Assembly (NCBI GenBank): GCA_905214625.1
Contig: CAJMMQ010000003.1
Span: 62,001 to 126,000, forward strand
Reading direction: 5' to 3'
Origin: an uncultured bacterium
Lineage (GTDB): Bacteria > Bacteroidota > Bacteroidia > Bacteroidales > Bacteroidaceae
DNA: 64,000 nt
The translations under genes and the position numbers were made by a program. This document shows, in pieces, positions 45,872-54,524 of this stretch (position 1 is its first letter; every line of letters begins with the position of its first letter). The notes under the pieces are model-generated. The model did no database searches. It was not told the DNA's origin and saw only the letters and a program-made list of their open reading frames with translations.

Positions 45872-46894
45872 ATGCCAGAAAAGAACACACCCATAACAAT
45901 GAAAGACATTGCCAGAGAGTTTAAAGTATCTGTGGCAACGGTTTCGAGAGCACTCAAAGACAGTCCCAGAATAAGTGCGAAAAGACGCGACGAGATAAGA
46001 AAATATGCCGAGGAGCACAATTTCAGCCCTAACATAATTGCCGAGTCGCTGCGCAACAGACGGGTGATTAAAGTTATCGGAGTGATAATTCCGCAATTCA
46101 CTCATTTTTATTTCTCTTCTGTTTTATGCGGCATTGAAGAAGAAGCCGACAAATACGGCTATCGGATAATGGTGGCACAGAGCCTTGAGCAATATGAGCG
46201 CGAGGTTGAGGTGTGCCGCTCGTTCTACGAGAACAAGGTGTGCGGCATACTTGTATCTCAGGCTATAAACACATCAAAATATGACCACTTCACCGATTTG
46301 GTAAACAAGAACGTACCGCTGGTGTTCTTCGACCGCATCTGCACGGGAATGAACACATGCCGCGTGGTGGTAGACGATTATATGGGTGCATTCTCGGCCG
46401 TGGAATACCTGATAAAAACAGGATGCCGAAACATTGCCTATTATGGGTCGAGCATGAACCTTGAAATATCAAAAAACAGATACAACGGATGGCACGATGC
46501 ACTGCGCAAGCACGGCATTGACCCTGAATGCTGCGTTAAAAGATACTGCGACAACCGCGAAGACGCCGAACGCATAACGCCAGAGGTGCTGGGCATGGAG
46601 AACAGGCCCGACGCTTTCTTCGCAGTGAACGACGACACGGCAATAGGCATAATGTACACAGCCAAGCACATGGGGCTGCGCATTCCGGAAGATATATCGG
46701 TGTGCGGATTCACCAACGGACAGCGCGCCATTGCCTGCGACCCAATGCTTACCACCGTTGAGCAAAACGGCAAAGAGGTGGGAAGACAGGCCGCATCGAT
46801 ACTGATAGGCAAGGCAGAAGGCCGTATTCCACTTGACAAGATAGAAAAAAGAGTGGTAAGAACCAGGCTCGTGGTGCGCAGCTCAACAAAATAA
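45872..46894 (+). CDS. LacI-family regulator of the starch genes
   Basis: 340 residues. The LacI HTH is at about residues 10-32 (MKDIAREFKVSVATVSRAL), followed by the hinge and a periplasmic-binding-protein-like sensor (VIGVIIPQFTHFYFSSVL, RIMVAQSLEQYERE, DAFFAVNDDTAIGI). Divergent from susC and upstream of a sugar MFS gene. Bacteroides thetaiotaomicron uses SusR instead; a LacI/MFS arrangement recalls maltose systems of Flavobacteriia. The operator between it and susC recurs at malQ and the amylase gene, upstream of each promoter, which suggests activation, with maltose-type ligands as the probable signal. Confidence 0.9.
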   Translation: MPEKNTPITMKDIAREFKVSVATVSRALKDSPRISAKRRDEIRKYAEEHNFSPNIIAESLRNRRVIKVIGVIIPQFTHFYFSSVLCGIEEEADKYGYRIMVAQSLEQYEREVEVCRSFYENKVCGILVSQAINTSKYDHFTDLVNKNVPLVFFDRICTGMNTCRVVVDDYMGAFSAVEYLIKTGCRNIAYYGSSMNLEISKNRYNGWHDALRKHGIDPECCVKRYCDNREDAERITPEVLGMENRPDAFFAVNDDTAIGIMYTAKHMGLRIPEDISVCGFTNGQRAIACDPMLTTVEQNGKEVGRQAASILIGKAEGRIPLDKIEKRVVRTRLVVRSSTK

Positions 46895-46910
46895 GCATGA
46901 AAAATACCTG

Positions 46911-46935
46911 CGCCGCCGGCTTTAGCCCGGCGGCG
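46911..46935 (+). terminator. Intercistronic GC-rich hairpin
   Basis: CGCCGCCGG (46911-46919) pairs with CCGGCGGCG (46927-46935) between the regulator and MFS genes. There is no T run, so it probably adjusts expression of the second gene rather than ending all transcripts. Confidence 0.55.
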
Positions 46936-46981
46936 GCTTCAAGCATACAATAACATAAACAAAAATAAAACGCCTTAAACT

Positions 46982-48307
46982 ATGAGTTCTAACTTAAAGA
47001 AGAAACCTGACCTGAGTTTCGCAAAACTCTGGAATCTCAGCTTCGGCTTTTTCGGCGTACAGATTGCATACGCACTGCAGAGCGCCAACATAAGCCGAAT
47101 TTTCGCAACACTCGGGGCCGACCCCCACAGCCTTAGCTACTTCTGGATTCTGCCCCCGCTGATGGGTATCATCGTGCAGCCCATAGTGGGCACGCTTAGC
47201 GACAAGACATGGTGCCGCTTCGGCCGGCGCATACCTTATCTGTTTGTGGGCGCGCTCGTTGCCGTACTCGTAATGTGCCTGCTGCCCAACGCCGGCTCGT
47301 TCGGCATGGCTGTAAGCACGGCCATGGTGTTCGGTCTTGTGTCGCTGATGTTTCTCGACACGAGCATCAACATGGCCATGCAGCCGTTCAAGATGCTTGT
47401 GGGCGACATGGTGAACGAGAAACAGAAAGCCCTTGCCTACTCCATACAGAGTTTCCTGTGCAACGCCGGCTCGCTTGTAGGATATGTGTTCCCGTTCCTG
47501 TTCACGTTCCTCGGCATAAGCAACGTGGCCGACAAGGGCGTAGTGCCCGACTCGGTGATTTATTCGTTCTACATCGGAGCAGCCATACTCATCCTGTGCG
47601 TTATCTACACATCGGTAAAGGTGAAAGAGATGCCGCCGAAGGAGTATGCCGAATATCACGGGCTCGACAAACCGCTGAACGAGGAAAAGGTGAATATAAT
47701 AAAACTGCTGCGCAATGCGCCGAAGGCTTTCTGGACCGTAGGTCTGGTGCAGTTCTTCTGCTGGGCGGCATTTCTTTATATGTGGAACTACACCAACGGA
47801 GCCATAGCCGAAACTTGCTGGCAGACAACCGACCCTACATCGGCAGGCTTTCAAGAGGCCGGCAACTGGGTTGGCATCCTTTTCGCCGTGCAGGCCATTG
47901 GCAGCGTGGTGTGGGCAATGGCTCTGCCGCGTTTCTCTAACCGCAAGATGGCTTATGCCCTCAGCCTCGTGCTCGGCGGCATAGGTTTCCTGATGATTCC
48001 GTATATCCACGATCAATATGTTCTCTTTATTCCCTACCTGCTGATAGGCTGTGCATGGGCCGCAATGCTTGCCATGCCGTTCACCATTGTCACCAATGCC
48101 CTCAACGGCAGCCACATGGGTGCCTACCTCGGCCTGTTCAACGGCACAATATGCATCCCGCAGATTATAGCAGCAGCACTTGGCGGCGTTGTTCTCACAC
48201 TCGTCGGCAGCGCACAGAGCCACATGATGCTTGTGGCCGGAGCGTTCCTCATAATCGGCGCGGCGTGCGTTGGAATAATAAAGGAGACTATAGGCGAAAG
48301 CGAATAG
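46982..48307 (+). CDS. MFS sugar transporter, SLC45/GPH-like
   Basis: 441 residues with about twelve membrane helices. The N-terminal region FGFFGVQIAYALQSANISRIF and the loop SDKTWCRFGRRIPYLF, with the MFS cytoplasmic DxxxxRxGRR motif, match the SLC45-like sucrose/maltose group. Predicted to bring maltose or similar sugars across the inner membrane by cation symport. It follows the LacI-family gene by 87 bp, so the two likely share a promoter. It would supply the cytoplasmic MalQ with substrate. Confidence 0.88.
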   Translation: MSSNLKKKPDLSFAKLWNLSFGFFGVQIAYALQSANISRIFATLGADPHSLSYFWILPPLMGIIVQPIVGTLSDKTWCRFGRRIPYLFVGALVAVLVMCLLPNAGSFGMAVSTAMVFGLVSLMFLDTSINMAMQPFKMLVGDMVNEKQKALAYSIQSFLCNAGSLVGYVFPFLFTFLGISNVADKGVVPDSVIYSFYIGAAILILCVIYTSVKVKEMPPKEYAEYHGLDKPLNEEKVNIIKLLRNAPKAFWTVGLVQFFCWAAFLYMWNYTNGAIAETCWQTTDPTSAGFQEAGNWVGILFAVQAIGSVVWAMALPRFSNRKMAYALSLVLGGIGFLMIPYIHDQYVLFIPYLLIGCAWAAMLAMPFTIVTNALNGSHMGAYLGLFNGTICIPQIIAAALGGVVLTLVGSAQSHMMLVAGAFLIIGAACVGIIKETIGESE

Positions 48308-48724
48308 CAAGGGCATGCCGCGCCAACGGTGCCTGTTTGAACTGCATAATCAGGCCGCGAATACTGCACATAACATACATATAAATTGTAATCAACATTA
48401 TTCGCAGGCATAAACAAAGCGTTTCGCGATTATGCATTTATATTGATAAAATCACATTTTAAAAGTGATTATTCTATAATCTTGCCGGAATCGGCCGACA
48501 GTTACACTGCATAAGAAGTATGTGGCAAGTCGACCTGTTCCGGCAAATTTTATATAATATTCCGAGGTTAAACTAAAGTCTCTCATCAGTACCCGCCGGA
48601 ATACTCTCCGTCAATGCCGCACGCAGACATAACAGCCTATATGTTGCTACATCGACAAAGCCGGCGCGGCAGGGCTGTAACAGATAAAAGAATAAAGATG
48701 TAGCAGGGCTACGGCATATCAAAC
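48308..48724. other. Intergenic DNA with two inverted repeats
   Basis: No gene seen. AATCAC (48450-48455) with GTGATT (48465-48470), and TTGCCGGAA (48482-48490) with TTCCGGCAA (48538-48546) followed by ATTTTATATA, are possible transcript ends for the MFS gene. Confidence 0.45.
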
Positions 48725-49195
48725 TTAATCATCATACATCTGCTTGCCTTCGCTGTAACCCTCGTCGTAACCTTCCTCATAGCCTTCTTCATAACATTCC
48801 TGAAGCTCGCCAGAGTAGTCTGAAGCGTTTTCGCTGTAGTGAGTTTCATATTTCTCTCCCACTTCACCGTCTTCCATGCCGTCGTTATATCCGGCCTCTA
48901 TCCCTTCGCGGCGAGCCGCTTCCTGCGGAGTTTCCTCGGCACGAGGCAGTTGTCTTGTACTTACGGCCGGCCTGGCTGCCGCAGCATTATGACGCAGCTG
49001 CCCTGTGTCGCGCATTATTATCGACGACGGCTGCTGCTGATGCACACTGTCTCCGCAACGGTCGAGCGTGAAAACTGACACTAAGACCACAACAACGGCT
49101 ATAATCACAATGGTTTCGCCGGTCTCTCCGTACCACGGCTTGCGGCGTTTGCCATTGCGCCCACGCATCTCTTCGTCGGCATTATTATTTTTCAT
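48725..49195 (-). CDS. Single-pass membrane protein with EGY repeats, 156 aa
   Basis: The start at 49195 (MKNNNADEE) follows the promoter; the open frame upstream crosses a -7 box and is ignored. A basic N-terminus (RNGKRRKPWYGE) is followed by one transmembrane segment at about 28-45 (TIVIIAVVVVLVSVF). The exported part then has a linker and, near the C-terminus, acidic repeats of the form YEEGYEEGYDEGYSEG. No family recognised. The repeats may form a helical or self-associating surface. Transcribed alone. Confidence 0.72.
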   Translation of the reverse strand: MKNNNADEEMRGRNGKRRKPWYGETGETIVIIAVVVVLVSVFTLDRCGDSVHQQQPSSIIMRDTGQLRHNAAAARPAVSTRQLPRAEETPQEAARREGIEAGYNDGMEDGEVGEKYETHYSENASDYSGELQECYEEGYEEGYDEGYSEGKQMYDD

Positions 49196-49223
49196 AGAAC
49201 TATATTTAAGGTTTTGTCGGTGG

Positions 49224-49231
49224 CAAAAATA
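49224..49231 (-). promoter_or_regulatory. -7 box of gene 48725-49195
   Basis: Minus strand TATTTTTG, a TAnnTTTG match, about 29 bp before the ATG. Confidence 0.55.
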
Positions 49232-49547
49232 GTTATTTTCAGCAATATACACAACCACTTGATATTAAAACATAGTTAATTGCGAAAACTTAACACATAA
49301 CAGATTATGGCATCATCGGCTGTAACAGCAATGATTATCATGTATCAGTATATTGTAAAAATCAGTTAAATCAAAAGCTTTTACATTAACACTTTTGTAG
49401 CCAATTTTTCATTCCTGAATTTAAAATTCCGGTCAGGACACGAAAAAGTGGCAATAATTAACAATCATGTATAAATAGCTATATATCAGCACTTTACAAT
49501 TACAAGACAATAAGCAGCTGTTGTCTTAAACTTAAATCTATGCCTAA
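49232..49547. other. AT-rich intergenic DNA
   Basis: No gene, RNA or clear repeat, apart from ATATATCAGCA near 49481, which resembles 5967-5977. Confidence 0.45.
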
Positions 49548-49650
49548 AATCATGCAAAAAGTCGTGTTTCAGAGTGTAAAAGGGCACGTTTTACATCGCA
49601 ACTTAATGCCTTTTACAGGCCAAAAGACTGCCTTTTATTATGCGAACAAC
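49548..49650. repeat. Array of short AAAGG..CTTT palindromes
   Basis: GCAAAAAGTCGTGTTTCAG, GTAAAAGGGCACGTTTTAC, and CCTTTTACAGGCCAAAAGACTG follow each other, as in the arrays at 21904 and 59911. Confidence 0.5.
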
Positions 49651-49979
49651 ATACTACTCTATGATAATTATACATATTCTCATGTTCCGACAGCCAAAAA
49701 TCATAAGTATGAAGCACATTTTTCAATTTATTAGAAGCAAAAGAGGCATAGGTAAAATGTTAAATATAGAAATAAGGGAACAGCCAGTTTATAAATAAAT
49801 ATTAACAAAACAAAGGATAAACATAATGCATCTTGAACCATAAAAAGCATTATTGCGGAACTCTTCATGACAAATTATGTCACACTGAACACCAATGCCT
49901 TTTGCGTCGCCGGAAGACAGCCGCGGCACTAAAGGCAAAAAATAACCTTAAAGCATGGGCTTGTCTCAGTTTTTTTTAG

Positions 49980-49987
49980 TAAGTTTG
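49980..49987 (+). promoter_or_regulatory. -7 box of rbfA unit
   Basis: TAAGTTTG, a perfect TAnnTTTG, with TTG about 19 bp upstream. Leader of about 64 nt to rbfA. Confidence 0.6.
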
Positions 49988-50057
49988 CACAAAACAAACA
50001 GCCGCCGCCAAACCTGACGGCAGATAACAGAAAGATAACGTAAAAAGACAAAACAAT

Positions 50058-50393
50058 ATGCAGGAAACAAGACAAAACCGCATTGCAAGGCTGCTGCAGA
50101 AAGAGCTGAGCCTGATATTTCAGTCGCAGACAAGGGGCATGAGGGGCACCATGGTTAGCGTTACGCGCTGCCGCATCAGTCCCGACCTCAGTATCTGCAC
50201 GGCATATCTGAGCATATTTCCGCCCGAGAAGTCGGAAGAACTGATTAAGAACATCACGTCAAACGAGAAAACCATACGCTACGAACTGGGCACACGCGTG
50301 AAAAACCAGCTCAGAATTATCCCCGAGCTGCGCTTCTTTATCGACGACTCTCTTGACTATATCGAGCACATTGACGAGCTGCTGAAGAAATGA
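50058..50393 (+). CDS. rbfA: Ribosome-binding factor A
   Basis: 111 residues, the normal family length. ETRQNRIARLLQKELSLIF, VTRCRISPDLSICTAYLSIF and the C-terminal IPELRFFIDDSLDYIEHIDELL are typical of RbfA, a KH-fold protein that matures the 30S subunit and 16S rRNA 5' end. The stop overlaps the start of the next gene by four bases (ATGA). Confidence 0.93.
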   Translation: MQETRQNRIARLLQKELSLIFQSQTRGMRGTMVSVTRCRISPDLSICTAYLSIFPPEKSEELIKNITSNEKTIRYELGTRVKNQLRIIPELRFFIDDSLDYIEHIDELLKK

Positions 50394-51619
50394 ATTTTCC
50401 GTTTTACATCGCACGGCGGTATCTCTTTTCAAAGAAGAGCACGCACGTAATCAACATCATCAGCGGCATAAGCATCATCGGCGTGGCCGTGGCCACAATG
50501 GCGCTGGTGGTGACCTTGAGTGTGTTCAACGGCTTTCACGACCTCGTGGCGTCACTGCTTACGTCGTTCGACCCGCAGATTGAGGTGGTTCCGGCAAAGG
50601 GAAAGACGGCTCCGGCCGACGACCCTATCCTGACAAAAATCCGCAACCTGCCCCAGGTTGACGTGGCTACAGAGAGCGTTGAAGACCAGGCCATGGCCAT
50701 ATATAAGGGCCGGCAGGCCATGGTTAAGGTGAAGGGCGTTGAGGATAACTTCAGCGAGCTGTCGCACATCAACGAAATTCTGTATGGCGAAGGCGAGTTT
50801 TCGCTCCATGCCGCAAACCTTCAGTTTGGCGTTGTGGGCATACGCCTTGCCGACAACCTTGGCATGACGGCCGACTGGGACGGACAACTGAAGATTTATG
50901 CGCCCAAACGTGAGGGACAGCTCGACATGATGAATCCTACCGAAGGATTTGTTGAAGACTCGGTAATTTCGCCCGGAGTGGTGTTTTCAGTTAAACAAGC
51001 GCGCTACGACCGCGATTATGTATTGACTTCGATAGCATTCGCACGCAATTTGTTCGGCCAGCAGGGCATGCTCTCGCAGCTTGAAATAAGGCTGAAGCCG
51101 GGCAGCGACCTTGATGCCGTAAAGGCTGAAATGCAGAAAATCGCGGGCGACAAGTACCGCGTATTAGACCGTATGGAGCAGCAGGCTGACACGTTCAGAA
51201 TCATGAAAATCGAGAAGTTTATCGCCTATATCTTCCTTACGTTCATTCTGGCCGTGGCCTGTTTCAACATCATCGGCTCGCTGTCGATGCTTATAATAGA
51301 CAAGAAAAACGACGTGGTTACGCTGCGCAACATGGGCGCGAGCGACAAACAGATAGTCAGGATATTCTTGTTCGAGGGGCGTATGATATCTGCAATAGGT
51401 GCAGTGGTTGGCATATCCATTGGTCTGCTGCTGTGTTGGCTGCAGCAGGTTTACGGGTTTGTATCTCTCGGACGCAGCAGCGGCTCGTTCATCGTCGACG
51501 CTTATCCGGTGAGCGTTCATCCCGAAGATATAATTCTGGTGTTCATAACGGTGCTTGCCGTGGGATTCATTTCAGTATGGTATCCCGTAAGATATTTCGC
51601 CAAAAGGCTCATCCAATAA
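50390..51619 (+). CDS. LolC/LolE-like ABC permease
   Basis: 409 residues. MNFPFYIARRYLFSKKSTHVINIIS and the first helix (about 20-45) are typical of LolC/E lipoprotein-release permeases; a large periplasmic domain (about 50-265) and three C-terminal helices with FtsX-like sequence (LRNMGASDKQIVRIFLFEG) follow. It would move lipoproteins out of the inner membrane together with a LolD ATPase, which is not in this window. Coupled to rbfA by a 4-base overlap, an arrangement common in Bacteroidetes. Confidence 0.9.
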   Translation: MNFPFYIARRYLFSKKSTHVINIISGISIIGVAVATMALVVTLSVFNGFHDLVASLLTSFDPQIEVVPAKGKTAPADDPILTKIRNLPQVDVATESVEDQAMAIYKGRQAMVKVKGVEDNFSELSHINEILYGEGEFSLHAANLQFGVVGIRLADNLGMTADWDGQLKIYAPKREGQLDMMNPTEGFVEDSVISPGVVFSVKQARYDRDYVLTSIAFARNLFGQQGMLSQLEIRLKPGSDLDAVKAEMQKIAGDKYRVLDRMEQQADTFRIMKIEKFIAYIFLTFILAVACFNIIGSLSMLIIDKKNDVVTLRNMGASDKQIVRIFLFEGRMISAIGAVVGISIGLLLCWLQQVYGFVSLGRSSGSFIVDAYPVSVHPEDIILVFITVLAVGFISVWYPVRYFAKRLIQ

Positions 51620-51645
51620 AAAGATTTTACGCTAAGAATAAATAA

Positions 51646-51697
51646 AAAAGGAAACATGAATGTAGGTATAAAATCCAAAACATTCATGTTTCCTTTT
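51646..51697. terminator. Bidirectional terminator between convergent genes
   Basis: AAAAGGAAACATGAATGT (51646-51663) and ACATTCATGTTTCCTTTT (51680-51697) are exact inverted copies. The T and A runs at both ends allow termination from either side. Confidence 0.85.
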
Positions 51698-51766
51698 GTT
51701 TACTGTCAGTTATAAAGCCTTACTGGTATTTTATCATCCGTGCTGTCACGCCGGAAACAACATGCC

Positions 51767-53317
51767 CTATGCTCCTCCGCGCTCGGCCCAGTCGCTCCTG
51801 TCGAGGTTACGATAGCTTATTGCTTCAGCCAGATGCTGCGGCAAAACCCGCTCAGAAGCCTCTAAATCGGCTATGGTGCGGGCCACTTTGAGTATGCGGT
51901 TATATGCCCGTGCCGACAGATTCAGGCGCTCCATAGCCATCCGTAGCATGTCTATGCCGTCTTCTCCGGGCTCTGCATACTGGTGTATCATGCGCTCGCT
52001 CATCTGCGCGTTGCAGTGAACGCCTTTACATTCCCTGAACCGTTCTTCCTGTATGTGGCGCGCCTTTATAACCCTTTCGCGTATAACGTCGCTGCCCTCG
52101 CCCGGTGCCGCACGCGATATGTCCTTAAAGGGCACGGGCGTTATCTCTATCTGAATGTCGATGCGGTCGAGCAACGGACCGCTGATTTTGTTCATATATC
52201 GCTGTATCTGCCCCGGCGTACACACGCAGTGGTGTGTCGGGTCGTTGTAATATCCGCAGGGACAGGGGTTCATCGAGGCTACGAACATAAACGAGCAGGG
52301 ATATTCTATGGTGTATTTCGCCCTCGAAATGGTTATCTTGCGGTCTTCCAACGGCTGTCGCAACATCTCCAGTGTCGACTTGTTAAACTCCGGAAGCTCG
52401 TCGGCAAACAGCACGCCGTTATGCGCAAGGGATATTTCTCCGGGCTGCGGATTCATTCCTCCGCCTACAAGTGCCACCTGAGAGATTGTATGATGCGGCG
52501 AGCGGAACGGACGTTGGGATATCAGCGACATGTTCTTGCCAAGTTTACCGGCAACAGAATGTATCTGCGTTGTCTCAAGACTTTCGGCAAGCGAGAGCGG
52601 CGGCAATATAGAAGGAAGGCGCTTGGCCATCATAGACTTGCCGCTTCCGGGCGGGCCTATCATTATCATGTTGTGTCCGCCGGCAGCTGCAACTTCCATT
52701 GCCCGCTTTACGTTCTCCTGCCCTCTCACGTCTGAAAAATCAAGGTCGAAATGGCTCTGATGCTCGTAAAACTCACGCCGTGTGTCTACAAAGGTTGGCT
52801 TGTAGTCGCCTTCGCCGTTAAGAAAACTGATTACGTCCATTATACTTTCCATGCCGTAAACGTCGAGATTGTTCACCACAGCGGCTTCTCTGACGTTCTG
52901 TTTGGGCACAATCAGCCCCTTAAATTTCTCCTTGCGTGCCCTTATGGATATCGGCAGGGCACCTTTTACGGGCTGAATCACGCCGTCGAGCCCAAGCTCA
53001 CCTACTATCATATAGTCAGAAAGCATCTCGGGTTTCACCTTTCCGATAGCCGCGAGGATACCTATTGCCAGCGGCAGGTCGTAGCTGCTGCCTTCCTTGC
53101 GCAGGTCGGCAGGAGCCATATTCACGGTAATGTCGGCAACCGGAAACTTTATCCCGTTGTTCTGAAGGGCTGCCACAATACGGTCGCGGCTCTCTTTTAC
53201 GGCCGTGTCGGCAAGTCCTGAAAGATGGTAAAGCACGCCTCTCGACACGCTGACCTCAACCGTAACGGTGGTAACGTCAAGGCCATTAACAGCCGCACAA
53301 TAAGTTTTTACAAGCAT
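51767..53317 (-). CDS. comM: YifB/ComM-family Mg-chelatase-like AAA ATPase
   Basis: 516 residues. An N-terminal Lon-protease-like fold domain (about 1-165, including VNMAPADLRKEGSSYDLPLA) is followed by the AAA+ core with Walker A IGPPGSGKSMM, Walker B GVLFADELPEF and a CxCG-type cysteine motif (NPCPCGYYND, HHCVCTPGQ). The C-terminal Mg-chelatase-like domain ends in NLDRSDW. In other bacteria ComM is a branch-migration helicase that aids recombination of imported DNA. Single-gene unit. Confidence 0.92.
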   Translation of the reverse strand: MLVKTYCAAVNGLDVTTVTVEVSVSRGVLYHLSGLADTAVKESRDRIVAALQNNGIKFPVADITVNMAPADLRKEGSSYDLPLAIGILAAIGKVKPEMLSDYMIVGELGLDGVIQPVKGALPISIRARKEKFKGLIVPKQNVREAAVVNNLDVYGMESIMDVISFLNGEGDYKPTFVDTRREFYEHQSHFDLDFSDVRGQENVKRAMEVAAAGGHNMIMIGPPGSGKSMMAKRLPSILPPLSLAESLETTQIHSVAGKLGKNMSLISQRPFRSPHHTISQVALVGGGMNPQPGEISLAHNGVLFADELPEFNKSTLEMLRQPLEDRKITISRAKYTIEYPCSFMFVASMNPCPCGYYNDPTHHCVCTPGQIQRYMNKISGPLLDRIDIQIEITPVPFKDISRAAPGEGSDVIRERVIKARHIQEERFRECKGVHCNAQMSERMIHQYAEPGEDGIDMLRMAMERLNLSARAYNRILKVARTIADLEASERVLPQHLAEAISYRNLDRSDWAERGGA

Positions 53318-53512
53318 TATATCACCAATTATCCAATTAATCTTGCTTCATTTACAAATCGAGTTAGCAGCGGAAACCGCGCTAACTCTGCTATTTTCGT
53401 CCATAAGCGGCAGCTTCTCAGCATCTGAAAAGCCATCTGTCAAGGCGCAAACAGCCCCTGTCCGCCCTATAAGAATACACCTGACGCCTCACAGCATCGG
53501 TGCATCCGCAAT
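53318..53512. other. Intergenic DNA
   Basis: GCTAACTCTGC and GAGTTAGCAGC near 53361-53392 form a short inverted repeat; nothing else is recognised. Confidence 0.4.
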
Positions 53513-54511
53513 CTAATTCAACAAAACTTTGAGTTTGGTTTCAAGCTCGCTCAAGTTAAGACTGCGCTCAACGATACGCCCCTGGGCATTATAAATAATG
53601 TTGTCGGCAACGCGCCCAAGGCCAAAAGTCTCAAGAAGCGGACTTTCAAACATAAGCTGGTCGCATATTGCCACCGAGCCAGTAGAATCATTGCGCAGCG
53701 AAATGCTGCACGTTCTCTTGCTTGCGTCAAGGCTTATGCCCATCAATGCAAGCTTATTGCCATATTCGTTCTTCAACCTCAGCAGCCTGTCGCGCATGTT
53801 ACGGCTCTCATAACTCCAGTCAGCCCATGTATATACTACGGCCACCTTGCCGCGTAAATATGAGTCGGTTATCGTCTTTCCGTTTATATCTTGCGATGAA
53901 AAAGACGGAATTACAGCTCCGCCGGAGTTGCTCTTCATCATCTTTATATAGCGCACTATGCGCGCTACATCGCCATTCTTGGGCTGAGCCTTATACACAA
54001 TGTCTGCCAAAGAAGCGGCCTTGTCAAGGTCTGCATCAGGACTTACGACAAAATATTTCCTTAAAACATAAACACTTGCAGCCGTTTCAGGATTGTTCTT
54101 GACAAACTTTTCGGCGTATGAAAGTTCTTCAGGAGGAGATGTTTTAATCAGCTGTTGACGAAAAGCGGTCATCAGCTCGTTCTCCTTTGTGCCCTTAATT
54201 TCTATTTCCTTAAGGTGAGAAGCGTCACCTTTCACAGTCACAGACTTACCCGGTTCGGCAAAGACCGGCACTTCAGAGAAGTTAGGAAACACAATAACCA
54301 GCGTACCGCTTTCCTTGCATTGCGTCTCAAAAGTGAAGCGTCCGCCCTCAACTTTTATCGTATCAATGCCATTGAACACGCCGTCAGGACTGTAAACATA
54401 AAACTCACCTTGGTTAAGGTTGAGTAGTCGGCCATCCAAGTTGAAATAGCCTCTGCGTGTTCCGCAGGCAACCAAAACCAAGGTGAGCGTAAGATATATC
54501 AATCGCTTCAT
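53513..54511 (-). CDS. TlpA-like thioredoxin-fold lipoprotein without redox cysteines
   Basis: 332 residues. Lipobox ending LVACGT. A DUF4369-type N-terminal domain (about 20-115) is followed by helices and a thioredoxin-like C-terminal domain (about 195-332) with GKTITDSYLRGKVAVVYTWADWSYESRN. In that place active TlpA proteins have WCxxC; here it reads W-S-Y-E-S, so both redox cysteines are missing. Probably a binding rather than redox role. It lies 13 bp downstream of the TPR lipoprotein gene on the same strand. Confidence 0.8.
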   Translation of the reverse strand: MKRLIYLTLTLVLVACGTRRGYFNLDGRLLNLNQGEFYVYSPDGVFNGIDTIKVEGGRFTFETQCKESGTLVIVFPNFSEVPVFAEPGKSVTVKGDASHLKEIEIKGTKENELMTAFRQQLIKTSPPEELSYAEKFVKNNPETAASVYVLRKYFVVSPDADLDKAASLADIVYKAQPKNGDVARIVRYIKMMKSNSGGAVIPSFSSQDINGKTITDSYLRGKVAVVYTWADWSYESRNMRDRLLRLKNEYGNKLALMGISLDASKRTCSISLRNDSTGSVAICDQLMFESPLLETFGLGRVADNIIYNAQGRIVERSLNLSELETKLKVLLN

Positions 54512-54524
54512 GCGTCAGCGATGT

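Noticed and set aside
46994..48316. 440-codon ORF antisense to the MFS gene
   Set aside because: Shadow of a GC-biased coding frame; rich in His, Cys, Arg and Glu, with no motif, while the sense strand encodes a clear transporter.
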